64,000 bases of DNA from Cyrtodaria siliqua (taxonomy: Eukaryota > Mollusca > Bivalvia > Adapedonta > Hiatellidae), in contig JAWPHD010001213.1 of NCBI GenBank assembly GCA_037043455.1, positions 62,001 to 126,000 of the forward strand. Reading direction: 5' to 3'. The number at the start of each line of letters is the position of its first letter. Position 1 is the stretch's first letter. Position numbers and translations under genes: made by a program. Below the pieces are notes generated by a model, which ran no database searches, was not told the origin of the DNA, and saw nothing but the letters and a program-made list of their open reading frames with translations. Shown in pieces: positions 41,664 through 53,129 of this stretch.

Positions 41664-41744
41664 CTGCAAAAGCCTTATGTTTAAGTTTCTATGGAGTAAT
41701 TGGTTTAGTACATGTAGAGAGCTAATTAAGCACAGAATTATTAT

Positions 41745-42063
41745 AAAAAAAGAGTATGACAATGGACCTTTGGACACGGCCGAGCATGACATATACGAAA
41801 TATTGCAGTTTCGGTTTGATTGAGACTGTTCATGAGCGGTAGTGAAATATGCTGACTACCGCTCACGCCCTCTAGCCCCGAGTTGAGCAGAACTCAATAT
41901 TCATAAAATCAATAGTACACAATTTTAACAATCCCGAAGATGGCATGCCTACGGCGGTGGACATGGCGTTATATGCTTCCCCATGTCGTACGGCGTAAGG
42001 TCCCAGTATCTAATACAATTAAATGCCCCGAAGAGCGAAATAAACATAATGGAATTTAGTTAA
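41745..42063 (+). repeat. ~315-bp dispersed repeat, copy 2
   Basis: Collinear with 27,650-27,965 in the same orientation, with scattered substitutions. Confidence 0.85.
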
Positions 42064-42129
42064 CCAATATTTGTATACTTCTACTTCCTGTAGGTCTAGA
42101 CAGAGTCCTCTATTCGTTATTTGAAGTAC

Positions 42130-43117
42130 TAACATCAAGTAACAGCATAAAGTACTTTATGGTCAGAATAATAGGACTCGAGAGTTCCATATGAAGTTAA
42201 CTGGTTTCTTGGTTAATGTCAATGTATATATGATCTAGACATGACCCATATTCTGTTGTTGGCTCTTCTATCAGTTGTGTATAACTAGACATTGTGTTCA
42301 ACAATGTAGAATTTTTTTTTTCAAACAGTTCTCATTTATGTCTCCCATCAAAATGAGGTTTGGAAGCAATATTGTCTGCTTTAGTTTAGTAATGAAAGGT
42401 TTCATGTTATGAAGGTTTGACTTTTTTGGTGGGCAGTATATGACGCAAATAGCAAGTTTGTGTGACAATGCATTTAATGCCTTGAACAGTTATTGGTTGA
42501 AACTTTAATGAAGGGTCTTTGTAGTATACCACTAAACCGTGAGGTTCAACTTTTGGTGCAGCACAATACATGTGATACCCACTAATTACATCATTTTCCT
42601 GACATGTATCATGTACTCTTGCTTCAGCAAATGCCAACACATCACTGTTCAAGATATTGTACTCGTGCCTTATTTCATTTATATGTTGATTTAATGATCT
42701 GCAGTTCTGGAAACACATCTTGACATTTTCTGAGCCCAAAGTATCTAGATCTACATATGAAATGAACAACCTGTTTTCAGTGCGTAATCGTAGCATTTCG
42801 TCATGAACCTGTTCAGAAATGTTTATTTTTTGTTCATTTAACTTCAAGATATGAACACTGGAGGGGTTGGTAACCCTACTTAACCCAACATAAAGGACAT
42901 GGTCTGTTTGTCGTCCTCCAAAATGAAGAACTGCAGCCTGTAAAGTAGAGCCCTGTGCTTTATGAATAGTTTTACCAGCTGCAATACAAAGAGAGAATTG
43001 GCGACGTACCACCAGATAGGATTTATAGTGTTGGAAACAAAACTTTCGAGTTGTTTCAAGTATGGGAACCCAATCAGCGGCTGTATCCGTTGTATATAAG
43101 TGGCGATATTTGCTTTT
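42130..43117 (-). pseudogene. Helentron helicase C-terminus fused to AP-endonuclease
   Basis: The frame 43,012-42,407 contains AAGKTIHKAQGSTL and HVLYVGLSRVTNPSSVHIL, the last motifs of PIF1-family helicases. The same frame extends upstream as KYRHLYTTDTAADW to a stop near 43,115. It then runs into QNCRSLNQHINEIRHEYNIL and VLAFAEARVHD, an AP-endonuclease start. After a frameshift at ~42,430 the endonuclease continues (LPNLILMGDINEN, then DHIYID) to about 42,130. The helicase would unwind donor DNA. This copy is broken. Confidence 0.85.
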
Positions 43118-43573
43118 TCATTTCATACCAATACTGGCATCGTCAAATTGTACCCATATTATGCTACACCTAGTAGAATGCTGTACTCTGTAATCAAACA
43201 TTTTGACAAGACATGCAGGACCATTTGTCAAACTGTCTTCTGTATCAATATTTACAGTTATTTCGACAGGTATGTTCAGACCAAAATATCTTGCACGTGT
43301 TATTGGGTCAGACTTTATCAAATGACTTTTCTCTGTCCATGTCATTTTGTCCATCTCTCCTGATGACAATTCTTTACCATTCACAAGTTTTGATAGTGAA
43401 AGTAATAAAGGTTTCCATTTTGTTTCGGCTTTTTGTTTTGTTGCAGAGAATGAACAAAACCATGTTGGAACACCTAACTGTCTTACCATAGCGAATAAAT
43501 CTCTTTTGGCGTCTTGCCAGTACGGAGGTGAGCCCCTCAAAGGTCTTAGTACTCGATATCCGTCATTCGGCAT
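43118..43573 (-). pseudogene. Helitron_like_N domain joined directly to helicase C-terminal part
   Basis: Residues 1-97 (RGSPPYWQDAKRDLFAMVRQ, then GVPTWFCSFSATKQ) are Helitron_like_N. From about residue 101 (PVEITVNIDTEDSLTNGPAC, then CSIIWVQFDD) the sequence belongs to the region after helicase motif IV. In complete proteins several hundred residues, including the Rep HUH nuclease and the ATP-binding P-loop, lie between. The joint at about 43,280 is in frame, so a large deletion and not decay removed them. Confidence 0.85.
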
Positions 43574-43636
43574 TGTAAGTCTATCAACAAAGAAGGGGAA
43601 AGAAGGTCACCCACTGTTATATTCAGATTTTTCGTT

Positions 43637-44107
43637 TTACAAAGTAACTTTATCTTTTATTTGCTTTATATGTAACTTCTTCAGTTTGTAAAATATGTTT
43701 GGCAGACACATAGCACCACGACGATCAACATTTCGGAGCTCCCACTTACAATAGGAACTGTAGTGTAAAGGAATAGTTCGCTGTCTATTATCAAGTCGTG
43801 ACTGACCACAGTAGATGCTTGGAAAAGATAGAAATTCTGATAGCTCATCTTGAAATAAACCAAGGGGAACATTATCTTCTCCTGGAGCAACTGACAGTAC
43901 TTGATTGAACTCTCTGAAATCAATTGGCTGTAAGACTGTATCCATATTCCCAGTCATTCGTTCCTGTAAGCAATCCTCTTCTGTCCAGCTTTCTGAACCA
44001 CATCTTAAATCATCATTTGGGCACTGATTCTGTAAACTGTCACTGGTATAAAACAAAGAGTTTTTCTGCAACCACAATTCATCAACAACAATACCTTCCC
44101 TTACCAT
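43637..44107 (-). pseudogene. Helentron N-terminal region before Helitron_like_N
   Basis: Contains VAPGEDNVPLGLFQDELSEF, SFPSIYCGQSR and YCKWELRNVDRR, a block conserved upstream of Helitron_like_N in animal Helitron proteins, ending FYKLKKLHIKQI. The frame is otherwise intact for 156 codons. Confidence 0.85.
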
Positions 44108-44580
44108 TTTGCAGCCTGGAAGACTTTAGTAGGCCTGATATTTTCAAAGGCAACATAATGCTTGTAGGATAATTTGCGCTTTAACTTCAACATGCTCGTC
44201 TCGCTTTCATTTACTAGTCTTGGTAGCATTTTAATAGTACTGTTAACATCAGCAGGAACATTCACAATATTTCCTTTTATGCTGATTTGACCCCCTCTCG
44301 GAATCTCTCTTTATTGCATAAATGGTAATCTTGGTGAAACTAGCCTTTCTTCCAAATTGGTCAGATCAAGTTCGTCTGGCTTACTTGGAATTCGCAAACC
44401 ATTATGGATCCAAAGACATGAAACACCCCCAGTTTTCAAAGTATTCAGACACGTTCTACAGACCCATTCTAAACCAGCAACATTTTTCCTATTGGTTAAA
44501 TGCTTTGTCATATGACTTGTGACATGTCTCATTCGGTTAACAGCTATAACCGTGTGTTTGAAAACGTCTTCGTGCAACAT
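44108..44580 (-). pseudogene. Helentron DUF6570-like block
   Basis: CRTCLNTLKTGGVSCLWIHN, then LEERLVSPRLPFMQ, an in-frame TAA at about 44,310, and REIPRGGQISIKGNIVNVPA continuing in the same frame. The match to the DUF6570 block of animal Helitrons is clear. The stop is a single-codon change. Confidence 0.8.
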
Positions 44581-45110
44581 GAGTAAACATAATCTGGACC
44601 TTCAGATACCAACTTTTTAAACTTACTGATTACAGACAGAATGACATTATTCATTTCTTCGGATGATCTCCAATGCCTGTCATCTATAAACAGTGTTATT
44701 ATTCCTTTTTTCTGTACAAATGTTGTCAATGGATACTGCGGAACACTAATCAAATCCCTCTTACATTTTCTGTGCTTGTTCTTGAACTGAACAACATGAA
44801 GATCATATTGCACATGTGCAGGTTCAAATCCCATAGATAACGACAGATTTCTTATATATTTGCATAGTTCTTCCAAATTATCAATTTTTCCTACCACACA
44901 TGTACCCTCTGGACAACACCATCTGAACAGCTAACGATGTGTCATTGAAGATTAATATGCAATACATGTAGGTTCCAGAAGATTGTGCTCTATAATGTGA
45001 ATGAGTTAATGCATATTCTAGGGTATAAGTGTTTTCCTGGTCTGTATAAGCTGCCTCAGATAACAGTAATCCACTGTAGATATATCTGCGCTGTATTTCA
45101 ACAGTATTGT
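44544..45110 (-). pseudogene. Helentron N-terminal domain
   Basis: Minus-strand frames contain LEYALTHSHYRAQSSGTYMY, CCPEGTCVVGKIDNLEELCK and a cysteine-bearing VSEGPDYVYSCCTKTF block, which is the usual lead-in to DUF6570. Some Helentrons carry a cysteine-protease-like (OTU) domain in this position; this fragment is too short to assign. Confidence 0.6.
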
Positions 45111-45539
45111 TAATGTATCATATCATTTTCGGCATATCATGTGGGTGCATGTAATCAAAGGGGTGACCCTTATTCTTCAACTGACAGTAGATATTACGAC
45201 CTGCCTGCATAGTGAAATCCAATAATGTGAATGCCATTGTTCACAACCCAACATCTATCGACTGCTACCCTTATGAAACATATGTAAATGGACCTTTTAT
45301 GATGGTTATATTGTCGAAAGAGACATCAGAGTTGTAAGATTTGGATACAACAAACATGAAAAATTAGAAAAATCACACAATTAATGCAAAAGCAACATGA
45401 AGGGCATTGTCTGTATGGGAAATCATTAGTTCTGTTGTACTAAATATTTTTTATTATTATTAATAATATGAAAATATTGTTGTTTTTTTCAACAATGTAA
45501 CTTTTTGGAAAATGCAATTGCTCAAGCCATGATATAATG
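45111..45539. other. No gene recognised
   Basis: AT-rich linker between the Helentron and a minisatellite. Confidence 0.4.
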
Positions 45540-46480
45540 TCCAAGCTCTTGGTTAGTACAATGCCAAGGTACTGGTTAGTTCAATGATATTTTGTTTTTC
45601 TCAGAAAGGGGTAGAACTTCCCTGAAAATTCCTTGTCTTGCCCAATGACATATTGTTCAAGACACTGGTTAGTTCAATGATAAGGTACAGGTTAGTTCAT
45701 ATAATGTTCACGCTATTGGTTAGTTCAATGCCAAGGTAATTGGTTAGTTCAATAATATTTTGTTTTTCTTAGAAACTTTCCTGAAAATTCCATGTCTTGC
45801 CCAATGATAGATTGTTCAAGATACTGACAGTTCAATGATAAAGTACTGGTAGTTCAATAATATGGTATTGGTTAGTTCAATGACATGTTATTGGTTAGTC
45901 CAGTGATAAGGTACTGGTTAGTCCAGTGCTAAGGTACTGGCTAGTCCAATGACAATGCACTGGTTAGTTCAGTGATAAGGTACTGGTTAGTTCAGTGATG
46001 AGGTACTGGTTAGTCCAATGATAAGGTACTGGTTAGTCCAGTGATAAGCTACTGCGTAGATCAGTGATAAGATACTGGCTAGTCCAATGACAATGCACTG
46101 GTTAGTTTAGTGATAAGGTACTGGTTAGTTCAGTGATAAGGTACTGGTTAGTTCAGTGAAGAGGTACTGGTTAGTCCTGTGATAAGCTAGTGGTTAGTCC
46201 AGTGATAAGCTAGTGGTTAGTCCAGTGATAAGGTACTGGTTAGTCCACTGATAAGGTACTGGTTAGTCTAGTGATAAGCTACTGCTTAGATCAGTGATAA
46301 GGTACTGGTTAGTCCAAAGATAAGCTACTGGTTAGTCCAGTGTTAAGCTACTGGTTAGTCCAGTGATAAGGTACTGTGTAGTCTAATGATAAGGTACTGG
46401 TTAGTTTAAGGTACTGGTTAGTCCAATGATAAGGTACTGGTTAGTCCAAGATAAGATACTTGTTAGTTCAATGTCCAACT
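45540..46480. repeat. ~23-bp minisatellite, about 38 units
   Basis: Unit GGTTAGTCCAGTGATAAGGT plus ACT, with AATGACAATGC and GTTCAATG variants. The left third is degenerate and includes longer units with TTTTGTTTTTCTCAGAAA. Confidence 0.9.
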
Positions 46481-46589
46481 TAAACGTCTTTATCCACAGA
46501 ATAAACAGTGCTAGGTGTAATTCATAGCTGAACAGCATTTATATTCATATGTTATGGGTTTAACAGCGCTTTACATGTCTTCATCTTTA

Positions 46590-46960
46590 TTGCCCGATGT
46601 TTTTGTAGTCATAGCAGACAAACCCACATTTTCCTGGGTACCAGTACTTTTCACCTCCAGCTGTCTGAATGAATCTTGGACTTTCTCACTCTTGGCCGTG
46701 GAGGAAAGTACATGCATGCACACACACAATGTATACTTACAACTAGGCCTGTTGTTTCGCACTTCCTTTTTTCTGTCAGCAAACTTCACCTGTTGTTTCG
46801 TACTTCCTCTTTTATGTCAGCAAACTTCACCTGTTGTTTTGCTCTTCCTATTTTAGCCAGAAACTTGTAAATATACAGAACATGATAATTTATCTACTGC
46901 AGACAACCTAGAGTATTTATTAATGAATGGGCTTTGCAATAGATGTTAAACAAGGAGCAG
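46590..46960. repeat. Local duplication, copy 1 (empty site)
   Basis: Contains AACTTCACCTGTTGTTTCG repeats, CCTATTTTAGCCAGAAAC, TGTAAATATACAGA, CTGCAGACAACCTAGAGTAT and GGGCTTTGCAATAG. Repeated at 48,550-48,727 plus 49,472-49,530, and partly at 49,740-49,840. Confidence 0.75.
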
Positions 46961-47664
46961 TTCTTCTGTTGACCAGTTAGGCATCTCGGCAATGAGATCC
47001 ATTCATTCTACAATCAAGTATGCCATGATCCCTGATTATCGCAGAGAGGCCAGGTTTAACAGCACTTTAAATGTCATCATCTACATTGATCGATATGTTT
47101 ATGGTCATTGCAGATCACCTCAAGCAGTCTGTATGAATCTGGACTTTCTCTCTCTTGGCCGTGGAGGAAATCCAGTGTTCAATCTAGAATTGCAGTCAAG
47201 GGGGACGAGCGAGCCCATTCAATTGGAGGTAAAATGTTGAGAATCAAACCCAAAAATAGAAGATAAATATGCAACTGACTTGCGAAGCTATTGATTCCTG
47301 ATGTACAGTGAATATCGATACTACATTATAGGTTGCCGACGTTCTAGCGAACACATGTTTATACAGGAAATGTGTCCATGTTAACATTTGTGTTAAGTTT
47401 GACAAAATTCCCTTAACAAAACTCATTACTAGCAGACATGAAAATAAAAAAGGTTTTATAAAGTTTGACCTCCATGTGCGACCTTGGCCTTTCGAGTTAC
47501 ACCTTACGGAACCAAATCTTGTGCATGACACACCTTCTCACTGAGATTAACATTTGTGTGAAGTTGGACAAAATTCTCTTAAGTAGTTTCTGAGTATTGG
47601 CCGAGACAAGAAAACAACTGCCCAAGAGGGTATTGAGACGCTCTACTGGTATTTGTTATTTTTC
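46961..47664. other. No gene; part of the duplicated region
   Basis: TCTGTATGAATCTGGACTTTC at 47,128 and TCTGAATGAATCTTGGACTT at 46,663 repeat one another, each followed by CTTGGCCGTGGAGGAAA. No coding domain recognised. Confidence 0.4.
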
Positions 47665-47815
47665 TTCTAGGGTTTTAAGGCGCACCAACAGCAAATGTCA
47701 TATAGTGCCCATAGGAAAAATGATTATGGCTCCACATCTAATTAACATCGAGATAAAAATATAAGAAAAGGAACAAGAATCACCTCACCTGCTGTAATCT
47801 TAAGAGTTACATAGA
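47665..47815 (+). repeat. Short dispersed repeat, copy 2
   Basis: GGTTTTAAGGCGCACCAACA, then CATCGAGATAAAAATATAAG, then CTCACCTGCTG; the counterpart of 6,735-6,900. Confidence 0.6.
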
Positions 47816-48549
47816 TTACAAGCATTCAAATCCATTCGCCTCTTACGACATGCATGATGCAGGAGTCACTCGAGCAATTGGACCTTCATATAAAATATTT
47901 TCCCATAGGCATCAATGTTAATTTCGAGGGGCCCCCCTGAAATTGATTCACACAAATCCACTGAAAATCAAGTTTGGTTGCAACTGGTCCAACAGAAATA
48001 GCCCGGACAAGAATGTCTATTAAAAATACAAAGTGCCATTACTCGGTGTAAAATTATTGAACCGGAACCACTCTACGATATGCACATCTCCACTTGATAT
48101 TGATACTTCTGAGCAAGATTTGCAAAATTCTAACAAATGGTTATAGAGAAATAGTCGACAAAAATGTGCACGAACGGAAACACGGACGGATGGATGGACA
48201 AGACGGCGACTATATGCTCCCCCGAAATTTTTAAAGCAGATAAGTGTCGTCAGTCCGACATGTGTGTTTTAAAGGGTTCGATGGCGCAGTCTGGACTGAA
48301 CACTGTAAATCAGGAAAGTACATGTACATGCATGGACACACACAATGTATAGTTTGCTGAATGTTGTTTAACGTTTCATCAACACAGTATAGGTTATTTA
48401 GAGCCGCCCCAGAGAGAGGGGAAGGATACATAGGAATCAGGGAACCGTGCCCTACTCTTATTATCGAATATATTCCTATGGTTCTTTAACGTGCTCGGAG
48501 GATAGACCGATACGCGGGACCGCCCGGTTTACGTCCCCATCCGACGGAC
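47816..48549. other. No gene; possible short repeat at 48,360-48,545
   Basis: TTCTTTAACGTGCTCGGAGG and CGTCCCCATCCGACGGACGG look like a widespread short repeat (compare 9,089), but only one other trace is visible here. Confidence 0.35.
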
Positions 48550-49530
48550 GGACAATGTATACTTACAACTAGGGCTGTTGTTTTGCACTTCCTCCTTTTT
48601 GTCAGCAAACTTCACTTGTTGTTTCACACTTCCCCTGTTGTTTCACCGTTCCTATTTTAGCCAGAAACCTGTAAATATACAGAGTCTTATAGTTTATCTA
48701 CTGCAGACAACCTGGAGTATTTATTGTCAGCATGCCTATTCACGCAAAAAAATAGAAATGCACGCATATGTTTTTATATGAACGGGTACATGCACGCAGC
48801 ATGAAAGAGTCCGGGAAAATAGCGGTACCGGACCCGCGTTCTACACTCGACCGTTTTCCGTATTTCCGTAAATCAGCGAATATGAACGGAAGATTCCGGG
48901 TATTTCCGGTCAATTGTCAGCTAAATTTAACCGGCAATCGCAAATTGTTTGGCTAATTTCGGCAATATACGATCGAATAACGATGGGAAGTAACTATATT
49001 CAGTTTGTCTGCCCGAATGCAGAAACAACGTGAACTTCTTGACTTTGTCAAGAGAAATGACAGTAAGACAACATTTACAGGCATTTATCAATGGCACAAC
49101 GAATTATTTTAACTCCGTTATTGTACTTTATTACAATAAAAACGTATTTTCCTCCGCAAATCTTGCCCATTTTCGAGAATTAAAAGCCAGTTTAGATACG
49201 TGATTCGGAAAGGCATTAATTTCGGACAGACATTTATAGTTTGCGCGATGTTTTGTTTCTGTGGTGTAAACCGCATGGCTCAAATGTAAACAGTTGTTGC
49301 ATGTTTATTTTAATTTTTTAATGGTGAATTTAAATTATAAAAGTTTTATTAAATTTTCTATCATGATCATGATGGCAGTTTTGTCTTCAAATAGTTTTTT
49401 TCACTGTACCCACAATTTCTTAGGGTAGTGGGTACATGTACCCAAAATTCTAAAAGGTTACGGGCATGCTGATTGCTGAGTGGGCTTTGCAATGGATTTT
49501 AAACAGGGAGTAGTTTTTCCGTTGACCAGT
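48550..49530. repeat. Local duplication, copy 2, carrying an insertion
   Basis: Matches copy 1 up to GGAGTATTTATTG and again from ATTGCTGAGTGGGCTTTGC onward; the intervening 744 bp are absent from copy 1. Confidence 0.75.
48728..49471. mobile_element. 744-bp DNA-transposon-like insertion with CAGCATGCC ends
   Basis: Left end CAGCATGCCTATTCACGC, right end CGGGCATGCTG; the first nine bases are inverted exactly. ATTG flanks both sides (ATTGT left, ATTGC right). The duplicated segment at 46,911-46,931 shows the site without insertion. No transposase is recognised. Confidence 0.65.
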
Positions 49531-49679
49531 TTTTTAAAACTTCCATTCCAATCATTTCAAAAGCTCTGAAACTAACTGAAACGTTTCTCAAGGACATTCC
49601 AACTGTGTTAATCTTGCTTTACATATCATAAAAATCTTAATAGGCGATCTATAATTGGGATAAAGGGTTAAAAATGTGA

Positions 49680-49990
49680 GAGTCACGAACAAAATAGGAT
49701 CATCTTGCCCTGCTTTGCTCATCAATCAATATACTTGTTTCTGTTATTGACCCTCTTTTCTGTCATCAAACTTCACCTGTTGTTTCGCTCTTCCTATTTT
49801 AGCCAGAAACCTGTAAATATACAGAGCATTATATTATCTTACCATTTTTGCGCACAATATGACCTAATTGCTGTGTCAACGTGCGGTAAAACAACAGTCA
49901 TTCATTCATATTTTATTTACTGGGATCATCTTGCCTTGCTTTGCTCATCAATCAAAATACCTGATTACGTTATTGACCCATTCATTGATT
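49680..49990. repeat. Direct duplication enclosing a LINE 3' end
   Basis: GGATCATCTTGCCCTGCTTTG (49,697) recurs as GGATCATCTTGCCTTGCTTTG (49,922), each followed by CTCATCAATCAA and GTTATTGACCC. Between them lies a LINE tail. Confidence 0.75.
49845..49910 (+). repeat. 3' end of the I-like LINE
   Basis: GCGCACAATATGACCTAATT, then GTGTCAACGTGCGGTAAAAC, then CATTCATTCA; same end as at 10,400-10,455 and 59,067-59,130. Confidence 0.8.
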
Positions 49991-50099
49991 AAGGAGTGAT
50001 TTCATGGCGGACATGTTATGTGTTAAGATTTATTGCATGGAGTGAAAGCAAACTTGTTGAAGGTATGCTGAAACAGAACACTTGCTTTATGTGTCATGA

Positions 50100-50370
50100 G
50101 GGGCATCCGTGGTCCAGTGGTCTAAGGCGCTTGTCTCAAGATCACAGATCTCTCACCGCTATACAGTTATGGGTTCGAGTCCCGCTCGCGCCACACAATT
50201 TTATATGTGAGAAAGTTTGCCAGTTACTTGCGGAAGGACGGTGGTTCTACTCAGTTAACTGAATTTGTCTCAACTGAGGTCTTCCTCCACCAATTAAACT
50301 GGCCGCCATACATAACCTAATTGATGTGTTGATAAATGGCATAAAACACCATGCAAAGGAAAAAGAAAAC
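50100..50370 (+). mobile_element. tRNA-Leu-derived SINE with target-site duplication
   Basis: The head has an A box (GTGGTCCAGTGGTCTAAGG), a CTCAAGATC anticodon arm, a long variable region as in leucine tRNAs and a B box (GGGTTCGAGTCCC). A body with TTCCTCCACCAATTAAACTG follows, and the 3' part CATACATAACCTAATTGATG...ATAAAACACC resembles the LINE tail at 49,855. ATGTGTCATGA (50,089-50,099) and ATGTGTCACGA (50,371-50,381) flank it. Confidence 0.85.
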
Positions 50371-50381
50371 ATGTGTCACGA

Positions 50382-51792
50382 ACATTTTAAGGGAAGTGAA
50401 ATACTTTACTTCCCTTAAAATGTCCAGAGCTAACACTTGTATGCAGTTACATGAAATTCCGTTCAAATAGCTCCTCCACAACTTTGTTGTGAAAGAGGAT
50501 AGTCTTTCTGAAAATAGTAACAATGAGCTTGACCTTGAATGCAACATCCTGAAACGCGAACTTGTTTCGCAGTTTTGACACACCCTACACTTGTATACAA
50601 TTTGTTTTCCGACTTAAGTCTTAAAGGGAGTACATCAGTCTTTTTATGGGGGTCTAGGTGTCCGATTTAAAATTGACAAATATTAACTTTTTTTTTTTCT
50701 ACATGACCAAAACATAATGAGCCTACAAATTCTTTAATTTGCAAAGAAATTCATTCTGCACAGTAATACGTGCTATCCTAGGTGACGCACCAGGGTTAAT
50801 TTCATCATATTAAGTGCGACTCCACCCTAGCTATATGGTGTTCTGAAACTTTAGACATTAACAAAATGGTTCTAGCTTCACCATCGGACATGAATTAAAC
50901 GTGGAACAAGCGGGACTCGATCGTATGACTGTAGCATTGAGAGATATACATTACACAAAAAGAGTAGATCTAAACACAAATATGTAACCTTTTATTAAAA
51001 TTTTCAAATTACATGCAAAAATGATTGAATTATATTCTGTTAAGGCCAAAACACAAATATGTTTAAAAACAAAACAAAGCAAAAAAAATAATGAAGGGGT
51101 AAAAAGTTGTTGTGTCGGGGGTAAAAAAGGCGATTCGGTTGGGTGACAGGAAACAAAACACTTTCTTGTTTAGGCCTAAGGTAGTAAACGGAATTTACCG
51201 TGACTTTGGTGATTATTGTCAACAAACAATTTGTCGACTTAAAAAAAATCCACGTAAAAATTACAATTAGGGATATGAATCGTGAAATTCTCAGTAGCGT
51301 AGCGACCTATTAGGACAAAAGGCCCGGGCCTTCACATCATGTTCACATACATGGTTGGAAAATATAACAACGAAATAATTGTGTATGAATTCGTTGATTT
51401 TCAAGTGGGATTTTGATTAAATTTATATCAAAATATAAAACCCACCAGAGACGTCCTACTCTCCTAAATTTTCCGTGGAACCATGCCCAGAGTCAACTAG
51501 AAAAAGTCGTGCTTGCACATCAAACAAGGTCTAGCTACGTCCCTGTCTGCTATAAGTAGAAGTCGCTCCTGTTATATAATACACCTACATACGTATTAGT
51601 CACATGGTATGATGATGTATTTAGCATTTAGGAATTTTTGGGACTCTTTCAGGCCTGAATATTCATACATTTGTTACGTCCGAATACACCCGACAGTGTG
51701 TTCGAACAGAGACGAAATGTCCGAAATGATCCGAACTAACTTACCGAATAATAACATTCCTGCCTCCCGGTGTTGAAGAGCTAGCACGCAGA
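50382..51792. other. No gene recognised
   Basis: AT-rich; frames at 50,317-50,583 and 51,040-51,225 (minus) lack domains. No repeats identified by eye. Confidence 0.4.
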
Positions 51793-52264
51793 AGGTATTA
51801 TACCATTAATTATTTTCTCCATAGACACCAATGTTAAAGTGTCACATATTAATGATTTGCTGCAAATTCAACTCAAGTATGGATAATGCAGCAGTGTAAT
51901 GTTCATATAGAAAACTATTTTTCCACTTGAAAAATCACCAGAAAAGGTGGGGTCACAAGACATGTAAGAAAGTTCTTGTTTGTTTACTAAACAGGTCAAG
52001 GGTACAGCTGTTTTCATTGATTGGATGTTTTCTTTGCTCACAAAGTGTAAGCATAGAGTCGAAATTTCGAAAATGTTCATCAGTGATCCAGTAAAACTTA
52101 TTAATACGCTTCTTATAAATACAACACAAAATCGAATAGAAATGGGCAGTTTACCCCTACTTATAATGCCCGTTTTCATCGAAAAGGGAGGGATTACTTT
52201 TTATTATAGAAACTACATTAGACTACACCTCGGAGGCTTACATGTAATTGGTGGTGGTAAACCT
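51793..52264. mobile_element. ~470-bp inverted-terminal-repeat element, copy 2
   Basis: Near-identical to copy 1, starting GGTATTATACCATTAATTA and ending GGTGGTAAACC. The frame 51,868-52,179 (minus) and the frame 51,980-52,327 (plus) are both open, so openness is not evidence of coding. Confidence 0.75.
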
Positions 52265-52384
52265 TTAAGCGAAGAAAACGTGCTCAGATGTTTCTTAAAT
52301 GAGGATTTTGTGTTGTCATTTTCATAACAAGCTTAAAAACTTCATGAAAATGCGGAGATATTGTCTTGTGAATACCATGGACAA

Positions 52385-52636
52385 TAGTCAAAGTGTAAGC
52401 AAAGAGTCGAAATTTCGAAAATGTTCATCAGTGATCCAGTAAAACTTATTAATACGCTTCTTATACATACAAACACAAAATCGAATAGAAATGGGCAGTT
52501 TTCCCCTACTTATAATGCCCGTTTATAAGTAGGGGGATTATAAAGAAGGAGGGATTACTTTTTATTATAGGAACTACATTCGACTACAACTCGTAGGCTT
52601 AGGTGTAAGGCTTACATGTAATTAGTGGTGGTAAAC
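52385..52636. mobile_element. ~470-bp element, copy 3, left-truncated and rearranged
   Basis: Begins inside the element (CAAAGTGTAAGCAAAGAGTC) and ends at the same GGTGGTAAACC. It has a short duplication around CCCTACTTATAATGCCCG. Confidence 0.75.
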
Positions 52637-53129
52637 CAGAAACGCATGTGTAAAGCGGAGATTGCCGATTGTTTTATATATCACTAACTGTTTCTTATTC
52701 ATTCAGATTCATTTTTAATATCAATAAATCAATGCTATACAGAACTACATTATTTCTGAAATCTATTTTTAGTTTTAGCGTTTGATTATATGGTACGTAT
52801 TTACCAAACCAAATTCATCAAACCGGTTTCGGTTTTATTTATTTTGCATGGTGTCTTATTTGCATGGTGGCCATTTTTGACGCTATCGATTATCCTGAAA
52901 TGAGTTGATGCTGACATAAAACTGAATTATTAACATACTACTACGCGATCTATTTCAAATATCGAGCTAAGTTATTGAAATATGCATATATTGCTTTTAA
53001 TTTATTAAAAAAAATATGGAATTCATAATATAACTTGGGTTTTAACGGCGAAAATACACTCGATAGCTGTGTTGATTTTCTTTTTCTACAGTTTTCGGCT
53101 TGAATCGAGAATGTATATTTCTAGAAATT
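52637..53129. other. No recognised feature
   Basis: AT-rich, no coding signal. Confidence 0.4.

Larger units (their letters stand above)
42110..45110 (-). mobile_element. Helentron (Helitron) coding region, decayed and internally deleted
   Basis: From 45,110 downward the translated pieces follow the order of animal Helitron proteins: N-terminal region, DUF6570-like block, Helitron_like_N, helicase C-terminus, then an AP-endonuclease domain. The endonuclease is the mark of the Helentron branch. Rep nuclease and helicase motifs I-IV are absent, and several in-frame stops are present. The element ends were not located. Confidence 0.85.

Noticed and set aside
52385..52636. Separate small gene near the third inverted-end copy
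   Set aside because: It is a truncated, rearranged copy of the 470-bp element.
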